Shown piece by piece: positions 59,177 through 64,000 of a stretch of DNA of 64,000 nucleotides. The DNA is from Caldovatus sediminis. Lineage in GTDB: Bacteria; Pseudomonadota; Alphaproteobacteria; Acetobacterales; Acetobacteraceae. Each line of letters begins with the position of its first letter. The stretch's first letter is position 1. The notes beneath the pieces are model-generated. The model did not search any database. It saw nothing but the letters and a program-made list of their open reading frames with translations, and was not told the origin of the DNA. Location of the stretch: positions 1 through 64,000 of the forward strand of contig NZ_BMKS01000013.1 in assembly GCF_014644455.1 (NCBI RefSeq), given 5' to 3'. A program made the position numbers and the translations under genes.

Positions 59177-60330
59177 GCGCCTCGCCCGACACCGGGGAGC
59201 AGGAACGCCTGATCCTCGACGCCGTGGACCGCTTCCTGGAGCGGCACGTCCGCCCCGTCGCCGCGAAGCTCGAGCACGCCGACGAATACCCGGCCGAGAT
59301 CGTCGAGCGGATGAAGGAGCTCGGCCTGTTCGGCGCGGTGATCCCGGCGGAATACGGCGGCCTCGGCCTGCGGCCCTCCACCTACGCGAAGGTGATCGAG
59401 CGCATCTCGGCGGAGTGGATGTCGCTCTCCGGCATCGTCAACTCGCACCTGATCATGGCGCGGATCGTGGACCGCATGGGCACGGAGGCGCAGAAGCGCG
59501 CCTTCCTGCCGCGCTTCGCGACCGGCGAGCTGCGCGGCGGCCTGGCGCTGACCGAGCCCGATTGCGGCACCGACCTCCAGGCGATCCGCACCACGGCGCG
59601 GCGCGAGGGCGACCACTACGTCGTCAACGGCACCAAGACCTGGATCAGCAACGGGATCTTCGGGAGCTGCTTCGCGCTGCTGGTCAAGACCGATCCGGAG
59701 GCGCAGCCGCGCCACCGCGGCATGTCCATGCTGCTGGCCGAGAAGGGCCCGGGCTTCCGCGTCGGGCGGCGGCTGGAGAAGCTCGGCTACAAGGGCATTG
59801 ACAGCGCCGAGCTGGTGTTCGAGGACTACCGCGTGCCCGCCGACCGGCTGCTCGGCGGCGAGGGCCAGGGCATGGCCTGCGCCATCAGCGGGCTCGAGCT
59901 CGGCCGCGTCAACGTCGCCGCGCGCGGCGTCGGCGTCGCCCAGCGCGCGCTGGACGAGGCGGTGCGCTACGCCCAGCAGCGCCGCACCTTCGGCAGGCCG
60001 ATCCACGAGCACCAGGCGATCGCGCTCAAGCTCGCCGACATGGCCACACGGGTGGAGGCGGCGCGGCTGCTGACCGAGAAGGCCGCGCAGGCGCTCGACC
60101 GCGGCGACCGCTGCGACTACGAGGCGGGCATGGCCAAGCTCTTCGCCACCGAGGCGGCGGTGGAGAACAGCCTGGAGGCGATGCGCATCCACGGCGGCTA
60201 CGGCTACTCCAAGGAGTTCGTCGTCGAGCGCCTCTACCGCGACGCGCCGCTCCTCGTGATCGGCGAGGGGACGAACGAGATCCAGCGCCTCGTCATCGCG
60301 AAGCGCCTGATCGAGCGGAACCGCATTTGA
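59173..60330 (+). CDS. Acyl-CoA dehydrogenase
   Basis: 385 residues. Family blocks: EYGGLGLRPSTYAKVIERIS, ALTEPDCGTDLQAIRTTARR, YVVNGTKTWISNGIFGSCFA, KLGYKGIDSAELVFEDYRVP, RRTFGRPIHEHQAIALKLAD and MRIHGGYGYSKEFVVERLYR, where the Glu of YSKEF is the catalytic-base position. It introduces the alpha-beta double bond that the MaoC protein would hydrate. It overlaps both neighbours by a few bases, so the operon is tightly coupled. Confidence 0.92.
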   Translation: MSASPDTGEQERLILDAVDRFLERHVRPVAAKLEHADEYPAEIVERMKELGLFGAVIPAEYGGLGLRPSTYAKVIERISAEWMSLSGIVNSHLIMARIVDRMGTEAQKRAFLPRFATGELRGGLALTEPDCGTDLQAIRTTARREGDHYVVNGTKTWISNGIFGSCFALLVKTDPEAQPRHRGMSMLLAEKGPGFRVGRRLEKLGYKGIDSAELVFEDYRVPADRLLGGEGQGMACAISGLELGRVNVAARGVGVAQRALDEAVRYAQQRRTFGRPIHEHQAIALKLADMATRVEAARLLTEKAAQALDRGDRCDYEAGMAKLFATEAAVENSLEAMRIHGGYGYSKEFVVERLYRDAPLLVIGEGTNEIQRLVIAKRLIERNRI

Positions 60331-61535
60331 TGGAGCATCGCCCGCTGCCACTCGACGGCGTGACCGTCATCGCGGTGGAGCAGTACGGCGCCGGCCCCTT
60401 CGGCACCATGCTGCTCGCCGACCTCGGCGCGGAGGTGATCAAGATCGAGAACCCGGCGGAAGGCGGCGATGTCGGCCGCCTGGTCGGCCCGTTCTTCTTC
60501 GCGCCCGGCGACAGCCACTTCCACCAGGCCTTCAACCGCAACAAGCGCAGCGTCGGGCTGGACCTGAAGCACCCCGAGGGGATGCGCCTGCTGCGCGAGC
60601 TGCTGCGCCACGCCGATGCGATGCTCGACAACCTGCGCGGCGACCTGCCGGAGCGGCTCGGCCTCACCTACGAGGCGCTGAAGGAGGTCAACCCGCGCCT
60701 CGTCTGCGCGCACCTCTCCGCCTACGGCCGCGACGGTTCGCGCCGCTCCTGGCCCGGCTACGACTACCTGATGCAGGCGGAGGCCGGCTACCTCTCGCTG
60801 ACCGGGGAGCCGGACGGGCCGCCGGCGCGCTTCGGCGTCTCGGTCGTGGACATGATGACCGGGCTGATGGCGGCCTTCGCGCTGGTCTCCGGCCTCGTCG
60901 GCGCGCGCGCGACGGGGCGCGGGATGGACCTCGACGTCAGCCTGTTCGACACGGCGCTGCACAACCTGACCTATCTCGCCGCCTGGTACCTGAACGGCGG
61001 CCACGTGCAGGGGCGGGAGCCGCGCGGGGCGCATCCCTCGCTCACGCCCTCGCAGCTCTACCGCACGCGCGACGGCTGGATCTTCATCATGTGCAACAAG
61101 GAGAAGTTCTGGCCCGTGCTGGCGGAGCGGCTCGGCCGCCCGGAATGGGCCGCCGATCCGCGCTTCGCGACCTTCCGCGCCCGGCTCGAGAACCGCGCCG
61201 CGCTGACCGGGCTGCTCGACGCCGCCTTCTCCGAGCGCACCACGGCCGAGTGGCTGGAGGCGATCGGCGGCGCCGTGCCGGCCGCGCCGGTGCTCGACGT
61301 CGGCCAGGCGCTCGACAACCCCTTCGTGCGCGAGCGCGGCGGCGTCGCCGAATTCGCGCGGGCGGAGGGCGGTCCGCCGGTGCGGATGCTGACCGGACCG
61401 GTGCGCGTGGACGGCCGCCTGCCGCCGACCAGGGCCGCGCCCGCGCTCGGCGCGGACACCGAGGCGGTGTTGCGGCGCCTCGGGCTCGATGGCGACGCCA
61501 TCGCGGACCTGCGCCGCCGCGGCGCCGTCCGATGA
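60330..61535 (+). CDS. Type III CoA-transferase (CaiB/BaiF)
   Basis: 401 residues. GVTVIAVEQYGAGPFGTMLL and AEVIKIENPAEGGDVGRLVG at the start, FHQAFNRNKRSVGLDLKHPE, DAMLDNLRGDLPERLGLTYE, and PGYDYLMQAEAGYLSLTGEP with the catalytic Asp position. It would activate the acid substrate of this operon by CoA transfer. The start ATG overlaps the preceding stop (TGATG at 60328-60332). Repeat copy C lies in the following convergent gap. Confidence 0.92.
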   Translation: MEHRPLPLDGVTVIAVEQYGAGPFGTMLLADLGAEVIKIENPAEGGDVGRLVGPFFFAPGDSHFHQAFNRNKRSVGLDLKHPEGMRLLRELLRHADAMLDNLRGDLPERLGLTYEALKEVNPRLVCAHLSAYGRDGSRRSWPGYDYLMQAEAGYLSLTGEPDGPPARFGVSVVDMMTGLMAAFALVSGLVGARATGRGMDLDVSLFDTALHNLTYLAAWYLNGGHVQGREPRGAHPSLTPSQLYRTRDGWIFIMCNKEKFWPVLAERLGRPEWAADPRFATFRARLENRAALTGLLDAAFSERTTAEWLEAIGGAVPAAPVLDVGQALDNPFVRERGGVAEFARAEGGPPVRMLTGPVRVDGRLPPTRAAPALGADTEAVLRRLGLDGDAIADLRRRGAVR

Positions 61536-61573
61536 GGCTCGGGACGCGCGACCTGGGATGCCGGATCGAGGCG

Positions 61574-61685
61574 GCGCGCCAGAGCCGTTTTTCGCCCGGC
61601 CGTGTTCGCCGCAACGGCTCCCGCTCGGTGTTCGTCGGGCTGGTTCACGCCCCCCGCTGTTTCCAGCCGTCCGTGATCGGCGCTA
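61574..61685 (-). repeat. Stop-codon-anchored intergenic repeat, copy C
   Basis: On the minus strand it starts at the TAG of the cupin gene (61685-61683), with GATCACGGACGGCTGGAAAC, then GAACACCGAGCGGGAGCC, then CACGGCCGGGCGAAAAACGG and GGCGC at the far end. It is the best match to copy B and shares GCGAACACCG with copy D. Confidence 0.8.
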
Positions 61686-62498
61686 GGCGTCGGCAGCGGC
61701 TGGTTCGATCCGCCTCGGATACTGCAGCACCAGAAGCTCGGCGCCTTCCGGGCCCGCCCGCACGGCGAGCGGCGGCTCGTCCGCGGTGACGAACAGCGCG
61801 GAGAGCCGATCGAGGACCTTGCCGCCGTGCAGGATCGTCCCCGCGGTGACGATCATCGACTGTCCGGCGCCTGTCGCGGGATCCGGTGCGTCGAGCCGTC
61901 CCCCCGGCGGGACGCGCAGCATCAGGATCGCGAGCCCGTCGGGCTCGCGGAGCGCCACCTCCACCGCCGCTTCGCGCCGGGCGCGCAGCGCCGCCGGCTC
62001 CGAGGGCAGCAGCGGGTCGGCGAGCACGTAACGCTTCGGGCCCTTGCGCATCTTGCCGCGCGCCGCGGGCAGGAATTGCGCGCCGGTGTCGTCCGCGCTG
62101 GCACGCAGCGTGAAGTACCGCAGTCCCTCCGCGCCCGGCGTGATCGGGCCGTAGGCGGTGCAGGCGCCGGCGAAGTGCGCCATGATCGGCTTGATGGGGT
62201 GCTTGCCGATCGTGCCGATGCCGTCCACCACGACCTGGAACTGGTCCACGAAGTGGAAGTGCGGATGCACGATCGCGCGCGGGTCCTGCTCGACCAGGAA
62301 GGCCTGCGGCGGCCTCACCTCGCCCGGCGCCGGTTCGACGTACTCGTTCGTGTTGGGCGCGTCGGGATCGACCGAATTCGAGCCCTTCTGGGAGGGGGTG
62401 GGCCCGAAGTAGTCGGTGCGCCAGATCGTGCCGCCCTCCGGCGTCGTGCGGGCGAAGCGCGTCGGCGCCGCCTCCGCGGTGGCCGTCGCGTAGATCAT
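61683..62498 (-). CDS. Cupin-fold protein of unknown function
   Basis: 271 residues. A central block with the cupin metal motif, [20 protein letters not shown], where two or three His could bind a metal, is followed by [20 protein letters not shown]. The C-terminal half ([38 protein letters not shown]) looks like a second cupin-like barrel. I do not recognise the family's function; dioxygenase or isomerase roles are possible. ATG at 62498 is chosen because GGGAGGAGG lies 7 bases upstream. It is convergent with the CoA-transferase operon. Confidence 0.72.
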   Translation of the reverse strand: MIYATATAEAAPTRFARTTPEGGTIWRTDYFGPTPSQKGSNSVDPDAPNTNEYVEPAPGEVRPPQAFLVEQDPRAIVHPHFHFVDQFQVVVDGIGTIGKHPIKPIMAHFAGACTAYGPITPGAEGLRYFTLRASADDTGAQFLPAARGKMRKGPKRYVLADPLLPSEPAALRARREAAVEVALREPDGLAILMLRVPPGGRLDAPDPATGAGQSMIVTAGTILHGGKVLDRLSALFVTADEPPLAVRAGPEGAELLVLQYPRRIEPAAADA

Positions 62499-62840
62499 GG
62501 TTCCGCCTCCTCCCGGCCGGGCCGGCGTCATCGTTGCGAGGACACGGCCGGCACCGCACTATGCGGCGGTGGCCGGGCCGGCGGCAAGCCGCGGCCGGTC
62601 CGAGCCGCTGTGGACCAAGGGATGCCCATGCGGCGCGCGTCGTTCGTGGCGATCGTGCCATCCTCCCCCCGCCCGCGCGGCTCGCCGGCGCGCGGGCGTG
62701 GGGTCGCGGAGGGCGCAAGCGCGCACGCCCCGGCCAGCCCGCCCGGCAAGGCGCTGCAATCGCCAGGGAGCGCAGGCATGCGCCGCCGCGACACGCCCGG
62801 GGAGGGCGGAGCCCGGCCATCCCCTTCGACGGAGACCGAA
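62499..62840. other. Intergenic region between cupin and rubredoxin genes
   Basis: 342 bp between divergent genes. It should carry both promoters. ORFs across it on either strand are Arg/Pro/Ala-rich shadows. An in-frame ATG at 62778 could lengthen rubredoxin by 21 low-complexity residues, but the GTG at 62841 with its own ribosome-binding site is preferred. Confidence 0.45.
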
Positions 62841-63017
62841 GTGCCGTCCTTCAAGATCTGGGAGTGCGCGCTCTGCGGCTTCCGCTACGACGAGGCCGCC
62901 GGCTTGCCGGAGGAGGGGCTGCCGCCCGGCACGCGCTGGCAGGACGTGCCTGCGACCTGGACCTGCCCGGACTGCGGCGCCGGCAAGGACGATTTCGAGA
63001 TGCGCGAGGCGGGCTGA
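62841..63017 (+). CDS. Rubredoxin
   Basis: 58 residues with a GTG start at 62841 behind GGAGA. The two iron-binding knuckles are [19 protein letters not shown] and [12 protein letters not shown], and [19 protein letters not shown] is the family core, so a single Fe(Cys)4 site is expected. Length is typical. Rubredoxins shuttle electrons, for example to alkane hydroxylases or in peroxide defence; no partner reductase lies nearby. Repeat copy D fills the following convergent gap. Confidence 0.93.
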   Translation: MPSFKIWECALCGFRYDEAAGLPEEGLPPGTRWQDVPATWTCPDCGAGKDDFEMREAG

Positions 63018-63040
63018 CTTTCCGCCCGCCGCGGAACGCC

Positions 63041-63152
63041 GCGCCGCTGGGACCGGTTTCGCTCGGCCGCGCTCGTCGCGACGGCCCTCGCGCGGTGTTC
63101 GCAGAGCAGAGGCACGCGCGCGGCCCGTTCCGGCCATCCGCGATCCGCTCTA
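63041..63152 (-). repeat. Stop-codon-anchored intergenic repeat, copy D
   Basis: On the minus strand it begins at the TAG of the CoA-transferase gene (63152-63150) with GCGGATCGCGGATGGCCGGA, continues with GCGAACACCGCGCGAGGGCC, and ends with GCGGCCGAGCGAAACCGG. It matches copy C in the middle and copy A at the end. Confidence 0.75.
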
Positions 63153-64000
63153 GCGCGGCCAGCGCGGCGCGTGCGTGCCGAGCGGCACCGAGGGCAGCGC
63201 CCAGAAGGGCGGCGTCTCCGACAGGCGCGCCGCGTCCCGCACCGTGGTGAGGCGCCCGAAGGGGCTGTCGCTCTCCTCCAGGAGGTCGGCGATGTCCTCG
63301 AAGCGCTGCTCCGGACAGGCGAGGCCGTCCTCCACCCGCCCCAGCGAGCGGATCCAGTGGCCCGTCGTCGCAAGCGCGACGCGCACGTGCCAGCTCCCGC
63401 CCTCGCGCGCGCGGCGCAGCAGGCCGGCCATCGCGCCGAGCGCCATCAGGTAGCCCGAGGCATGGTCCAGCGCCTGGCAGGGGAGGGGCTTCGGCCTGCT
63501 CTCCCCCGCCGCGGCGGCCTCCTCGAGGTTCATCCCGTTGGCGTTCTGCACCAGGGAGTCGAAGCCGCGCCGGCCCGCCCAGGGCCCGTCATGGCCGTAG
63601 GCGCAGAGCGAGACGCAGACGATGCCCGGTCGGATCGCCGCCACCTGCTCCGGCGCGAAGCCGTGCCCGGCGATGGCACCCGGGCGATAGCCCTGCACGA
63701 ACACGTCCGCCTGCGCCGCGAGGCCGCGCAGCGTCTCGCGGCCCGCCTCCGCGCGCAGGTCGAGGTGGGTCGAGAGCTTGCCGCGCCCGTTGTCGATCAC
63801 CAGCGTCGGCGTGGAGGGCAGGTGCGCGGCGGTCACGTTCATCACCGTCGCCCCATGCGCCGCCAGCGTCCGCCCGCAGACCGGCCCGGCGATGACGCGG
63901 GTGAGGTCGAGCACCCGCACGCCCTCCAGCGGGCGCCTCGGCGCGCCGGCGGGGAGGGGGGTGGGCGGCGCCTCGCCGATGCGCTCGATCAGCAGGACAG
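63150..64000 (-). CDS. Type III CoA-transferase family protein, incomplete at window edge
   Basis: The open frame runs off the right edge, so the N-terminus is missing; 283 residues are visible. A block reading LEGVRVLDLTRVIAGPVCGR near 63930 would be the usual start of a CaiB/BaiF protein, but the frame continues upstream through VLLIERIGEAPPTPLPAGAP to the edge without a stop. It is therefore likely a longer form with an extra N-terminal domain. Other blocks: STHLDLRAEAGRETLRGLAA, ADVFVQGYRPGAIAGHGFAP, and a catalytic-Asp-like position in RRGFDSLVQNANGMN. Substrate unknown. Confidence 0.85.
   Translation of the reverse strand, partial: VLLIERIGEAPPTPLPAGAPRRPLEGVRVLDLTRVIAGPVCGRTLAAHGATVMNVTAAHLPSTPTLVIDNGRGKLSTHLDLRAEAGRETLRGLAAQADVFVQGYRPGAIAGHGFAPEQVAAIRPGIVCVSLCAYGHDGPWAGRRGFDSLVQNANGMNLEEAAAAGESRPKPLPCQALDHASGYLMALGAMAGLLRRAREGGSWHVRVALATTGHWIRSLGRVEDGLACPEQRFEDIADLLEESDSPFGRLTTVRDAARLSETPPFWALPSVPLGTHAPRWPR

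Noticed and set aside
1-64000. CRISPR arrays, rRNA genes, riboswitches, intact phage or conjugation genes
   Set aside because: I saw no regularly spaced repeats, no rRNA-like sequence and no integrase, capsid or conjugation proteins. Confident riboswitch or intrinsic terminator calls were not possible by eye in DNA of this GC content.

Overview
The window is very GC-rich throughout, with strongly GC-ending codons, densely packed genes and mostly short intergenic gaps. Gene content points to a free-living, metabolically versatile alphaproteobacterium. An Acetobacteraceae/Roseomonas-like organism is my best guess from style and content; no rRNA or marker gene here proves it. Nearly every gene concerns uptake or breakdown of organic acids and CoA thioesters. 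There is no rRNA, CRISPR array, intact prophage or intact insertion sequence.

Layout. 1-4.5 kb: the 3' end of an IS630-like transposase, a LysR regulator divergent from an FAD oxidoreductase plus a Bug-type solute receptor, then tRNA-Pro(CGG) with a decayed DUF2493 (SLOG/YspA-like) gene just downstream. 4.7-10.5 kb: LOG-family protein, cytochrome c', cytochrome b561, a D-2-hydroxyacid dehydrogenase, GST, quinone-reductase-like MDR protein, and a universal stress protein behind an FNR/FixK-type box. 10.5-14.8 kb: an NHL-repeat protein divergent from a kinase/acyl-CoA dehydrogenase/enoyl-CoA hydratase operon resembling ACAD10/11 and LvaA/LvaC. 14.9-19.9 kb: a binding-protein-dependent ABC importer with two duplicated receptors. 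19.9-30.5 kb: SprT-like and DUF2786 genes, a two-subunit CoA-transferase, a VOC protein, a DUF1932 dehydrogenase, a Bug receptor with an AbgB-like amidohydrolase, a second M20 hydrolase, and an acyl-CoA carboxyltransferase with an enoyl-CoA hydratase. 30.6-40 kb: an FMN alpha-hydroxyacid oxidase, three enolase-superfamily proteins (one with a 210-residue N-terminal extension), a Bug receptor with a GST, and a type III CoA-transferase with an FAS1/MaoC-like hydratase. 40-48.8 kb: class II aldolase, two tandem Bug receptors, a ThDP enzyme, an SMP-30 lactonase, another Bug receptor, an atypical SDR and a class C serine hydrolase. 49-54.8 kb: AKR, enoyl-CoA hydratase, split chromate transporter, an island of small or broken genes, and a TauE/SafE exporter. 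55.3-61.5 kb: a six-gene operon (thiolase-like, DUF35, Baeyer-Villiger monooxygenase, MaoC, acyl-CoA dehydrogenase, CoA-transferase). The end holds a cupin protein, rubredoxin and an incomplete CoA-transferase.

How it fits together: periplasmic receptors (six Bug proteins and the ABC system) would capture carboxylates; oxidases, dehydratases and lactonases convert hydroxy or sugar acids; CoA-transferases activate them; dehydrogenases, hydratases and thiolase/aldolase-type enzymes cut them. No TctA/TctB membrane genes accompany the Bug receptors.

The most unexpected structure is a family of about 100-bp intergenic repeats. The five copies each begin at the stop codon of a gene, and four lie between convergent genes.
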